The notes under the pieces are model-generated. The model had not been told where the DNA came from and ran no database searches. It saw only the letters and a program-made list of their open reading frames with translations. 64,000 nucleotides of DNA from Microbacterium paraoxydans (GTDB lineage: Bacteria; Actinomycetota; Actinomycetes; Actinomycetales; Microbacteriaceae): contig NZ_CP064873.1 in assembly GCF_019056515.1 (NCBI RefSeq), forward strand, positions 2,604,001 to 2,668,000. The letters run 5' to 3'. This document shows positions 25,626 to 33,103 of this stretch, in pieces. The position numbers were made by a program, and so were the translations under genes. The number at the start of each line of letters is the position of its first letter. The stretch's first letter is position 1.

Positions 25626-27134
25626 ATGGCCCCCACCGATCCGCCCACGCTGTCCGCCCTGCTGCGGCGCCGTGATCTGGACCTGCGCCTCGTCTCCGCC
25701 GCCACCGACCTGCCGGACGGCGCACTCGACCGGCCGCTGCGCTGGGTGCACAGCTCGGATCTCGCGGACCCGACGCCCTTCCTCGCGGAAGACCTGGTGC
25801 TCCTGACCACGGGTACCCAGTTCGACGACGCGGACGCCATCCCGCCCTACGTCGTGCGCCTCGCCGAGCGCGGGGTGCTGGGGCTCGGGTTCGGCACCGA
25901 CGTGCATCGCTCGGGAACGCCGGAGGAGTTGATCGCGGCGTGCGCCGACCAGGGCATTCCGCTGTTCGAGGTGCCGTACCGCACGCCGTTCATCGCCGTG
26001 GCCCGCGCGCACTCCGAGGCGATCGCGGCGCAGGCCTACGCCCGGCGCACCTGGGCGCTCGACACCCAGCGCGCCCTGGCCCTCGCCGCGCTCCGACCGC
26101 GGGGGCTGGACGCCATCGTCACCGAGCTCGGCCGTCGTCTCGGCGCCTGGGCCGGCATGTTCGACGCGGCGGGCGACCTGCTCGTCGCCCACCCCCGCGA
26201 TGCGTTCTCGACGACTGTCCGGGAAGAGCTCGGGACGCGGGTCCAGGAGATCCTCGACCGCGGACTCGAGGCGGGGCAGTCCCTCACCCTCGAGGCGCAC
26301 ACCTTCATGCTCTTCACGGTGGGCCGGGGCGGGCACCTGCGCGGCGTCCTCGCCGTGGAGGCCGACGCCCTCGACCAGGAGGCCAGGGCCGTCGTCACGT
26401 CGGTCATCGCGATGGCCGGACTCGCGCGGGAGCAGAGCGAGCAGCTCACCCGCGGCCGTCGCCGCCTGCACACGCAGCTGCTGCGCTCGCTCCTGGGCGA
26501 CGACCCCGGTCTCGCGCGCCGGGTGCTCGGGAGCCTCCCGCCCGCCCCCGTGGTGGTCGCCGTGACGGGAGACGCGCCGGCGGAGCCGCTCCTCGACTGG
26601 TGGGAGCGCCGGCGCCTCGACCACGGCACTCCCGCGTTCCTCGCCGATTCCGAGGACGGCGTCGTCATCTGCATCTCCGCGACCGAGGAGCCGCTTCTCG
26701 ACGATGTGGCCGCCCGCTTCACCGCCCGCGTCGGCGTCTCCGCTCCGGAGGGGTACGACGCCTTCTCCCGGGCGCACGCGCAGGCGCTCGTCGCGCTCCG
26801 TCAGCCCGGCACGAGCGGCGCCGTCCGGTACGCCGACACGGTCGGGTCGAGCCTGCTCACCGCTCTGGCCACGGATGAGGCCCGGCTCGTCGCGGAGTCG
26901 CGGCTCGCCCCGCTCCGGGAACACGACGCCGCCCACGGCACCGCGCTCGAACACGCGCTGCGCACCTGGCTCGACCACGATGCGCGAGCCGAGCAGGCCG
27001 CGGCCGCCCTGGGCATCCACAGGCACACCCTCCGCTCCCGGGTTTCCCATGCCGGCGCCCTCCTCGGGGTCGACCTGACGACCTTCCCCGCCCGGGCCGA
27101 GGTGTGGGCCCTCCTGCAGACCGCCCGCGACTGA
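25626..27134 (+). CDS. PucR-family transcriptional regulator of the putrescine/GABA operon
   Basis: This 502-residue protein has an N-terminal PucR-type sensing domain (about 1-130), a central GGDEF-like/GAF-like region and a C-terminal PucR helix-turn-helix (about 430-500: HDARAEQAAAALGIHRHTLRSRVSHAGALLGVDL). Relatives activate purine, GABA or amine catabolism. It is divergent from gabT with a 93-bp gap containing two direct repeats. The ATG at 25626 has GGAG at 25617-25620. Regulation of the operon is strongly suggested by layout, while the inducer (GABA, succinate semialdehyde or putrescine) is not visible. Confidence 0.87.
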   Translation: MAPTDPPTLSALLRRRDLDLRLVSAATDLPDGALDRPLRWVHSSDLADPTPFLAEDLVLLTTGTQFDDADAIPPYVVRLAERGVLGLGFGTDVHRSGTPEELIAACADQGIPLFEVPYRTPFIAVARAHSEAIAAQAYARRTWALDTQRALALAALRPRGLDAIVTELGRRLGAWAGMFDAAGDLLVAHPRDAFSTTVREELGTRVQEILDRGLEAGQSLTLEAHTFMLFTVGRGGHLRGVLAVEADALDQEARAVVTSVIAMAGLAREQSEQLTRGRRRLHTQLLRSLLGDDPGLARRVLGSLPPAPVVVAVTGDAPAEPLLDWWERRRLDHGTPAFLADSEDGVVICISATEEPLLDDVAARFTARVGVSAPEGYDAFSRAHAQALVALRQPGTSGAVRYADTVGSSLLTALATDEARLVAESRLAPLREHDAAHGTALEHALRTWLDHDARAEQAAAALGIHRHTLRSRVSHAGALLGVDLTTFPARAEVWALLQTARD

Positions 27135-27179
27135 CCCGGCCCCTTCCGTCCCGGCCTCTCCCCTCTCCCCCGCGACGCT

Positions 27180-27248
27180 TGCACGACCTCGCCACGTATG
27201 CACGACGGATCGCCCCGATGAGTCGTGCACCCGGACCGGGATCGTGCC
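27180..27248. repeat. Family-2 palindromic element, copy 1
   Basis: Units TGCACGA at 27180-27186 and 27199-27205 are followed by TCGTGCA at 27223-27229 and TCGTGCC at 27242-27248. Starts are spaced 19, 24 and 19 bp, giving a 69-bp core. The 12-bp spacers are not complementary, so unlike family 1 the two stems would be separated by an open internal loop. Confidence 0.82.
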
Positions 27249-27350
27249 GCCGGAACCGGTCGGCCCAAGACGGGGTCCGGGGTCGTGTCGGTCAGCAGAA
27301 TCTGCCGCGACCGACCCGGCCCCATCGGTGCCCACCTCTCCCGCGACACC

Positions 27351-27419
27351 TGCACGACCTCGCCGCGTATGCACGACGGATCGGCCCGATGAGTCGTGCA
27401 CCCGGACCGGGATCGTGCC
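27351..27419. repeat. Family-2 palindromic element, copy 2
   Basis: Units TGCACGA at 27351-27357 and 27370-27376, TCGTGCA at 27394-27400 and TCGTGCC at 27413-27419 repeat the 19, 24, 19 bp spacing. Its sequence is almost the same as copy 1, differing at a few positions, so it arose by local duplication. Confidence 0.82.
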
Positions 27420-27464
27420 GCCGGAACCCGGAACTCGAACCACGAAACCGGAGTCGGATCGGTG

Positions 27465-27854
27465 TCAGCGGGCGAGGAGCCGCCGGGAGGCGGCGACATC
27501 CGCGGCGGTGCGAGCGACGAGCTCCTCGACCCCATCGAAACGGAGGGTCGACCGGAGCAGCGCGACGAGCTCAACCGACAGCCGCTGTCCGTAGAGGTCG
27601 CGGTCGACGTCGTGCAGGTGCACCTCGAGTCGCCGCGCCCGGTCGCCGCAGAACGTCGGGTTGGCCCCGACGCTCGCCGTCGCCTCCCACCGCCGGTCGT
27701 CATCGGGCAGCCGCGCCCAGGCCGCGTAGATGCCGTCGTCGGGCAGCAGCCGCTCGGGCAGGGCGAGGTTCGCGGTCGGGAAGCCGAGCAGTCGCCCGCG
27801 GCCGTCGCCGGGGACGACGAGGCCGGAGAGCACCGGGAGCGCCGGTCCGGTCAC
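27465..27854 (-). CDS. rcaA: Stand-alone riboflavin kinase (RcaA type)
   Basis: This 129-residue protein is only the flavokinase half of RibF. It shows VVPGDGRGRLLGFPTANLAL (about 13-32), the ATP-binding G-x-P-T-A-N motif, and VGANPTFCGDRARRLEVHLHD with the catalytic-Glu region. It phosphorylates riboflavin to FMN with ATP. The FAD synthetase half is missing, as expected for a catabolic rather than housekeeping enzyme. Its GTG start overlaps the stop of the flavin reductase gene (GTGA). In riboflavin catabolism described for Microbacterium maritypicum, RcaA makes the FMN that RcaB reduces and RcaE uses. Confidence 0.85.
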   Translation of the reverse strand: MTGPALPVLSGLVVPGDGRGRLLGFPTANLALPERLLPDDGIYAAWARLPDDDRRWEATASVGANPTFCGDRARRLEVHLHDVDRDLYGQRLSVELVALLRSTLRFDGVEELVARTAADVAASRRLLAR

Positions 27855-28360
27855 ACGTCTGCGGCGGGCGAGATCGCGCGGTAGCGGCTCTGGTGGAACA
27901 CGAGCGGCTCGACGTCGTCGAAGAGCGTCACGTCCTGGATCTCGTAGAGCGCGATCTCGTGGTCGCCGCCGTCGAACGTGCTGTGCAGGCGGCAGGTGAG
28001 CCAGAGCGCGGCGTCGTCGATCAACACGGCCCCGCCCTCCGAGCGATGCCAGGCATGGCCGCCGAACCGGTCCCCTTCGCGCGCGGACAGCGAGCGGCTG
28101 AGCGGCTCGTGGTGCGCCGCGAGGACGCTCATCCCCAGCTCCGGGACGGCTCGGAGCACCGGCCAGGTCTTCGAGGTGCGGGCGGCACTCACCGCGACGA
28201 GGGCGGGTTCCAGTGAGATCGAGGTGAAGGAGTTGACCGCCATGCCGACGGCTCGATCGTCGACGTGCGCGGCGAGCGCGACCACACCGGTCGGATAGAC
28301 GGAGAAGGCGCGACGGAGAGCGCGGTCCCGCGGCAGGGCGTCGGTCACGGCAGTGGTCAT
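27851..28360 (-). CDS. rcaB: Flavin reductase (RcaB type)
   Basis: This 169-residue protein belongs to the HpaC-like flavin reductase family: FSVYPTGVVALAAHVDDRAVGMAVNSFTSISLEPALVAV (about 18-56) is the typical flavin-binding N-terminal half. It should reduce FMN with NAD(P)H and supply FMNH2 to a two-component monooxygenase. The ATG at 28360 fits the AAAGGA site better than the GTG one codon upstream. It is the first gene of a two-gene operon with rcaA and is divergent from a PadR-type regulator. The partner oxygenase is very likely the LLM protein at 29975-31354. Confidence 0.87.
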   Translation of the reverse strand: MTTAVTDALPRDRALRRAFSVYPTGVVALAAHVDDRAVGMAVNSFTSISLEPALVAVSAARTSKTWPVLRAVPELGMSVLAAHHEPLSRSLSAREGDRFGGHAWHRSEGGAVLIDDAALWLTCRLHSTFDGGDHEIALYEIQDVTLFDDVEPLVFHQSRYRAISPAADV

Positions 28361-28376
28361 CACGAAGTCCTTTCGT

Positions 28377-28427
28377 TAGTCAACTTTGACTAGTTTGAAT
28401 CATATGCATTTTTGACCATGCAAACAA
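28377..28427 (-). promoter_or_regulatory. rcaB promoter and TAGTCAA operator
   Basis: On the minus strand TTGTTT (28422-28427) and TATGAT (28399-28404) with a 17-base spacer form a good promoter. Immediately downstream is the palindrome TAGTCAA-CT-TTGACTA at 28377-28392, placed to block transcription start. The same palindrome occurs upstream of the ABC importer operon at 34256-34271. The adjacent PadR gene is the natural binder. Confidence 0.75.
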
Positions 28428-28454
28428 CAGGTTTCGCGACACCGAGCCGTTAGC

Positions 28455-29066
28455 ATGAAGCACATGTCGACCACCCGCCTCGTCGTCCTCGGCGCTGTCA
28501 AGCAGTTCCAGCCCGTTCACGGCTACTTCCTCCGCCGCGAGCTCATGACCTGGCACGTCGACGAATGGGCGCACATCCAGCCCGGTTCGATCTACAACGC
28601 CCTCCGCGCACTCGAGGTCGACGGCTACGTGGCGGAGAGCGGCACCGAGACCGAGGGCAAGCGCCCGGCGCGCACCACCTACCGCATCACCCCGGCCGGC
28701 GAGGTGGAGCTGCAGCGCATGCTGCGCGAGAACCTGTGGAACGTCGCGGCATTCGACACGCAGGCGATCATGACCGTGGCCTCGTTCATGTTCGTGCTCA
28801 GCCGGCAGGAGGTCATCGCCGGCCTCGAGCACCGCCTCATCAAGAGCGATGCCATCATCACGCAGAACGGCTTCGACGTGCAGGACACGCTGCGCTCGGA
28901 GACGACCCCGGAGTACGTCCGCGAGATCTTCGACCTCTCCACCGCCCGGCTCACGGCCGAGAAGCAGTGGCTCCTGGCACTGCTGGAGCGGCTGCGCGCC
29001 GGGGCGTACACGTTCGCCGGCGAGACGGCGGAGACGACGGAGGCGGAACCCGCTCCCCCGCGCTGA
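28455..29066 (+). CDS. PadR-family repressor of riboflavin catabolism
   Basis: This 203-residue protein has the PadR winged helix (about 5-85: FQPVHGYFLRRELMTWHVDEWAHIQPGSIYNALRALEVDGYV, then RTTYRITPAGEVEL) and a C-terminal helical domain (about 100-185) used for dimerisation, typical of longer PadR/Vir-like members. It lies divergent from rcaB and close to rcaD/rcaE. It probably represses both operons through the TAGTCAA palindromes, with a flavin or lumichrome-related compound as inducer; that is inference. ATG at 28455 has no clear ribosome-binding site, and ATG at 28464 is an alternative. Confidence 0.82.
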   Translation: MKHMSTTRLVVLGAVKQFQPVHGYFLRRELMTWHVDEWAHIQPGSIYNALRALEVDGYVAESGTETEGKRPARTTYRITPAGEVELQRMLRENLWNVAAFDTQAIMTVASFMFVLSRQEVIAGLEHRLIKSDAIITQNGFDVQDTLRSETTPEYVREIFDLSTARLTAEKQWLLALLERLRAGAYTFAGETAETTEAEPAPPR

Positions 29067-29097
29067 CCCCGGAAGGCGCACGCAGGGCGCACGCGAC

Positions 29098-29982
29098 TCA
29101 GCGCCCGGCCACCAGAGCCTCCAGGGCCGCCACGGACAGCGCCGGAGTGGTCGCCCCGCGGTGCCGGGCGACGATCGCCCCCGCGGCACAGGCGCGCACG
29201 AGAGCGTGCTCGATGTCCTGGCCCTGGGCGAGGCCGGCGGCGAGGGCACCGCAGAAGGCGTCCCCGGCCCCCGTCGTATCGACGGCGTCGATGCGGAAGG
29301 CCGCTACGTGCGCACCGGGCTGTCCCAGCCGATGCAGCGTCACCCCCGCGGCCCCCTCCGTGAGCACGACAGCTCCGGCACCCGCCCTGAGGAGCCGCTC
29401 GACGCCGCCGAGCTCCGCGCACTCGGTCTCGTTCACGACCAGCACGTCCACCTCCGGCAGCAGCGCGACCGCCGCCTCGTGCGCGGGGGCGGCGTTGAGG
29501 ATCGTGCGCACCCCCGCACCCCGGGCGGCCACGAGGGCGGCGGCGACCGCGGCGAACGGCACCTCGAGTTGAGCGAGCACCACAGCCGCTCCGGCGATCC
29601 CGGCCACGGCGTCCTCCGGAGTGAGCTCGCCGTTCGCCCCCGCCGCCACGAGGATGCTGTTGTCGCCGTCGTCGAAGGCCAGCACATGCGCGACCCCGGT
29701 CGGCGCGGACGCGGAGCGGCGGAGCACGGCGTCCACGCCCGCCTCCGTCAGCGCCGCCTCCAGCACGGCCCCCGCCTCGTCCGCTCCGACGACACCGCAG
29801 AACCGCGTCGAGGCTCCCGTGCGCGCCGCCGCGACGGCCTGATTGAGGCCCTTGCCACCGGGGAAGCGTCCCCCGGCACGACCGAGCAGCGTCTCTCCGA
29901 CGCGGGGTGGGCGCGAGACCTCGACCACGAGATCGAGGTTCGCGCTCCCCACGACGGCGACGCCGGCGAGGGTCTCAGACAC
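29098..29982 (-). CDS. rcaD: Ribokinase (RcaD type)
   Basis: This 294-residue PfkB-family sugar kinase shows GSANLDLVVEV near the start, GGRFPGGKGLNQAVAAAR (about 37-54) and the catalytic DTTGAGDAFCGALAAGL with the general-base Asp. These are ribokinase features. It would phosphorylate the D-ribose released when riboflavin is cleaved. It starts with GTG at 29982, overlapping the LLM monooxygenase gene by 8 bases, so the two are made together. Without this context it would be annotated as a normal ribokinase of a ribose operon, but no ribose transporter genes are nearby. Confidence 0.87.
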   Translation of the reverse strand: MSETLAGVAVVGSANLDLVVEVSRPPRVGETLLGRAGGRFPGGKGLNQAVAAARTGASTRFCGVVGADEAGAVLEAALTEAGVDAVLRRSASAPTGVAHVLAFDDGDNSILVAAGANGELTPEDAVAGIAGAAVVLAQLEVPFAAVAAALVAARGAGVRTILNAAPAHEAAVALLPEVDVLVVNETECAELGGVERLLRAGAGAVVLTEGAAGVTLHRLGQPGAHVAAFRIDAVDTTGAGDAFCGALAAGLAQGQDIEHALVRACAAGAIVARHRGATTPALSVAALEALVAGR

Positions 29983-31354
29983 GGGCCATCGTCCGCCGGA
30001 ACGACGAACCCACGTGGGACTCGGCGAGCGCGGGCGTCGGGGTGCCCATCAGCCGTTCCCGCAGCGACTCCGGCTCGGCGGCGGGGTCGCTGATCGCCCC
30101 GCGCTCTTTGAGGATCGGCAGCACGTGCTCGATGAAGTCGGCGGTCGAGGCCGGCGGGATCACCGGGGCGAAGAGGAAGCCGTCGAGATCGGCGCCGTCG
30201 GCGAGCTCCATCATCCGGTCCGCCACCTGCTCCGGCGTGCCCACGATGGGCCGGGCGCCGACCCCGTGCGCGTGCCAGTCGCCCAGCACGTCGCCCACCG
30301 TCTTGTCGGCGAAGCGGGCGACCTGCGTCTGCGAGAGCTCGGTGCTGAGCTCGGACATCGGGGTGCTCGGGTCGTACGACGACAGGTCGAGCCCGGTGAA
30401 CCAGGCGTAGGACGCCACGGTGACCTGGGGGTTCTGCGCGTCGGCGACCTCCGCGTACGTGCGGCGCGCCTCCTCCTCGGTGCTTCCGACGACCGCGGCG
30501 AACGCCGACATGATCTTCACCTCGTGCGCGCCACGGCCGTTCTTCACCGCCTCCTCACGGATCGCCGAGGAGTGCGCACGGAGCTGCTCGACCGAGCCGC
30601 TCCCCACGAAGATCGCCTCGCCGTGCCTGCCGCCGAACTCGCGGCCGGCGGGCGACGCCCCGGCCTGGAACAGCACCGGCGTGCCCTGCGGCGAGCGCTG
30701 CGTGTTGCCGTAGCCGTGCGAGCGGAAGTAGGGCCCGTCGTGCGCGATGCGGTGCACCTTGGCCGGGTCGGCGAAACGGCCCGCCTTGTCGCGCTCCAGC
30801 GCCCCCTCCTCCCAGGCCTCCTCCCACAGCTTGTAGACGACCTGCATGAAGTCGTCCGCCATCAGGTAGCGCTCGTCGTGCCCGACCATCGGCACACCGA
30901 AGCCCTGCACCGCGGTGTCGGCGGTGCCGGTGGTGACGACGTTCCAGCCGATCCGGCCGCCGGACAGGATGTCGAGGGTGGCCAGGCGCCGGGCGAAGGA
31001 GTAGGGAGGCTCGAGCAGGGTCGACCCGGTGGCGACGAGGCCGAGGCGGGTGGTCTCCGGGATGAGCGCGGCGAGGATGATCGCCGGGTCGAGCCGCGGC
31101 AGGTCCAGGCCCTCGACCGAGCAGATGTCCGGGCGCTCGCCGGCGACGTCGGCCCAGCCCCACGCATCGGCGAGGAAGAGGAAGTCGAAGCCCGCGTCCT
31201 CGACCAGGCGCGCGGTGTCGCGCCAGTAGTCGAGCTTGTCGAACAGGTAGCGCCGGTTGTCGGGGTGGCGCCAGGTCGCGGTGCCGGAGTCGTTGGCCTG
31301 GGCGTTCTCGAAGAGTCCGAGCCGCAGGGTCTTCACGGGGTGCTGAGCGGTCAT
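29975..31354 (-). CDS. rcaE: LLM flavin-dependent riboflavin-cleaving oxygenase (RcaE type)
   Basis: This 459-residue protein belongs to the NtaA/SnaA/DszA subfamily of luciferase-like monooxygenases: VEDAGFDFLFLADAWG (about 50-65), LATLDILSGGRIGWNVVTTG (about 121-140) and SPQGTPVLFQAGASPAGREF (about 222-241). Members use FMNH2 from a separate reductase and O2. Together with a stand-alone riboflavin kinase, flavin reductase and ribokinase, it matches the Rca cluster in which RcaE cleaves riboflavin to lumichrome and ribose. The frame is open upstream, but the ATG at 31354 is the normal start. Desulfurisation or nitrilotriacetate oxidation are alternatives that the neighbours do not support. 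Confidence 0.82.
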   Translation of the reverse strand: MTAQHPVKTLRLGLFENAQANDSGTATWRHPDNRRYLFDKLDYWRDTARLVEDAGFDFLFLADAWGWADVAGERPDICSVEGLDLPRLDPAIILAALIPETTRLGLVATGSTLLEPPYSFARRLATLDILSGGRIGWNVVTTGTADTAVQGFGVPMVGHDERYLMADDFMQVVYKLWEEAWEEGALERDKAGRFADPAKVHRIAHDGPYFRSHGYGNTQRSPQGTPVLFQAGASPAGREFGGRHGEAIFVGSGSVEQLRAHSSAIREEAVKNGRGAHEVKIMSAFAAVVGSTEEEARRTYAEVADAQNPQVTVASYAWFTGLDLSSYDPSTPMSELSTELSQTQVARFADKTVGDVLGDWHAHGVGARPIVGTPEQVADRMMELADGADLDGFLFAPVIPPASTADFIEHVLPILKERGAISDPAAEPESLRERLMGTPTPALAESHVGSSFRRTMARV

Positions 31355-31464
31355 GGCGGATGCCTTCCTGGGAGTGGGGGATGGTGTCGTTCGGAGTTTC
31401 CGGGCACGCCGGGGGAACCCGGGGGCGCAGGGGTCGCGCCCCCGGGACCGGGGGGGTGGTGAGC

Positions 31465-32313
31465 TCAGCCCTTCGCGGTGACCTCGCCGTCGCTCCACCA
31501 CAGGACGCGCCGGCGCACGACCGCGAGAAGCACGATGAGGAGCACCCCGAGCAGACAGAGCAGGGCGATGCTCGCCCAGGTCACGGGCAGGTTCGCCTGC
31601 GCAGCCGAGGTGGTGACGAGGGAGCCGAGACCGGCCTGCTGCCCTGCCGCGACGAACTCGGCCACGGCCGCGCCGACCACGGCGAGGGGCAGAGCGATCC
31701 GCAGACCGGCGAACACGTACGGCATGCTGCCGGGGAACCGCAGCTCGCGGAAGATCTCCCACCGCGAGGCGTGCAGCGTCGTGAACACGTCGAGCGCCTT
31801 CTGGTCCACGTCGCGGAGGCCCGCGAGCGAGTTCACGAGCATCGGGAAGAACACCACGAGGCCGGTGACGATGAACTTCGGCACCATGCCGAACCCGAAG
31901 GCGACGACGAGCGCCGGAGCGATCGCGACGATCGGCGTCACCATCACGATGATGACCAACGGCATGACGGCGCGCTCGATGATCTGGAACTCGGCCATCA
32001 CGACCGCCAGGAGGAAGCCCGCGAGGATGCCGGCGGAGGCTCCGACGACGACCTCGAGCAGCGTCACGAGGAAGTTGGACCAGTACATGCCGGCGTCCTC
32101 GACGAGGCTGGCGCCGATGGCCTCCAGCGTCGGGAGGACGTACGGGTTGGTCCACGCCACGATCTGCCAGAGCAGGGCCGCGATCACGAACGTGATCAGG
32201 GTCGGGACCCAGGAACCCCAGCGGAGCCACCCGGGGATGCCGCGTCGGGGCTGCGCCTTCAGCCGGGCGGTGGCGAGGGTCGCGGTGGTGTCTCTCATCG
32301 TCAGCTCAGACAT
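31465..32313 (-). CDS. ABC transporter permease, SsuC/ThiX-like, flavin uptake candidate
   Basis: This 282-residue membrane protein has six hydrophobic segments and the EAA loop (DVFTTLHASRWEIFRELRFPGSMPYVFAG, about 174-202) of the nitrate/sulfonate/taurine-type permeases. It overlaps the ATPase gene by 8 bases. Two alternatives exist: sulfonate uptake, or uptake of a riboflavin-type ring compound (as in RibXY and ThiXYZ systems). Being in the same transcription unit as rcaE and rcaD favours a flavin substrate. A 110-bp gap separates it from rcaE. Confidence 0.82.
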   Translation of the reverse strand: MSELTMRDTTATLATARLKAQPRRGIPGWLRWGSWVPTLITFVIAALLWQIVAWTNPYVLPTLEAIGASLVEDAGMYWSNFLVTLLEVVVGASAGILAGFLLAVVMAEFQIIERAVMPLVIIVMVTPIVAIAPALVVAFGFGMVPKFIVTGLVVFFPMLVNSLAGLRDVDQKALDVFTTLHASRWEIFRELRFPGSMPYVFAGLRIALPLAVVGAAVAEFVAAGQQAGLGSLVTTSAAQANLPVTWASIALLCLLGVLLIVLLAVVRRRVLWWSDGEVTAKG

Positions 32314-33103
32314 GGGCCTTCTCCGTCTGCGCGCGCAGCGCACCGCGCACGACTGCCTCCAGGTCGCGGAACTCGTCCGTCGCGTACGCCTCCTCGGTCC
32401 GCGGCCGCGGGAGGTTCACATCGATCACCTCGGCGATGCGTCCGGGGTGGGCGGCCATGACCACGATGCGGTCGGACAGCATGATCGCCTCCGGCACCGA
32501 GTGCGTCACGAACATCACGGCCTTGCGGTTCGACTGCCAGAAGTCCAGCAGGGCGATGCGCTGCAGGTCGCGGTTCATCTCGTCGAGGGCCGAGAACGGC
32601 TCGTCCATCAGCATGATGGCCGGATCGAACACGAAGGCCCTGGCGATCGCGGCGCGCTGCTGCATGCCGCCGGAGAGCTGCCCGGGGTACTTCTTCAACG
32701 CATGGCCGAGACCGAACGTCGACAGCAGCTCGGCCGGGTCACGGAGGGCGCGGTCGCCGTTGGCCCCGCGGTTGATCCGCACGGGGAGCTCGACGTTCTC
32801 GCGGACCGTCTTCCACGGCAGCAGCGCCGGGGACTGCGGGACGAGACCGATCTTCTTGTCGCGGGAGGCCGCCGTGACGCTCTCGCCGTCGATCGTGACG
32901 GTGCCGGAGTCGGCGTCGAGGAGTCCGGCGACCACCTTGAGCAGCGTGGACTTGCCGCATCCGCTGGGGCCGATCACCGACACGAACTCGCCCATGCCGA
33001 TCGTGAGGCTCACGTCGTCGAGCACGGTCACCTGGGCTCCGTCGACGCCGAAGGCCTTCGAGACGTTCCTGACCTCGACGCCCGCCCCCTGTGCCGCGGT
33101 CAT
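32306..33103 (-). CDS. ABC transporter ATP-binding subunit, flavin uptake candidate
   Basis: This 265-residue ATPase has Walker A GPSGCGKST (about 44-52), signature LSGGMQQR and Walker B LMDEPFSALDE, as in SsuB/TauB/ThiZ. It energises the permease next to it. ATGA and 8-base overlaps with its neighbours show tight co-translation. The ATPase gives no information on substrate. Confidence 0.9.
   Translation of the reverse strand: MTAAQGAGVEVRNVSKAFGVDGAQVTVLDDVSLTIGMGEFVSVIGPSGCGKSTLLKVVAGLLDADSGTVTIDGESVTAASRDKKIGLVPQSPALLPWKTVRENVELPVRINRGANGDRALRDPAELLSTFGLGHALKKYPGQLSGGMQQRAAIARAFVFDPAIMLMDEPFSALDEMNRDLQRIALLDFWQSNRKAVMFVTHSVPEAIMLSDRIVVMAAHPGRIAEVIDVNLPRPRTEEAYATDEFRDLEAVVRGALRAQTEKAHV

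Larger units (their letters stand above)
27127..27428. repeat. Tandem duplication carrying two family-2 elements
   Basis: The gap between the PucR gene and rcaA (27135-27464) has no gene. It contains two similar blocks, 27127-27257 and 27307-27428, which share GCGAC-GACCCGGCCCC starts and nearly identical right halves, differing by about 9 bp of indel. Each block holds one family-2 palindromic element, listed separately. The first block begins inside the last codons of the PucR gene. Confidence 0.8.

Noticed and set aside
27127-27428. Possible CRISPR array
   Set aside because: There are only two blocks, spacers are not unique sequences of constant size, the repeats are long and palindromic, and no cas genes are present.
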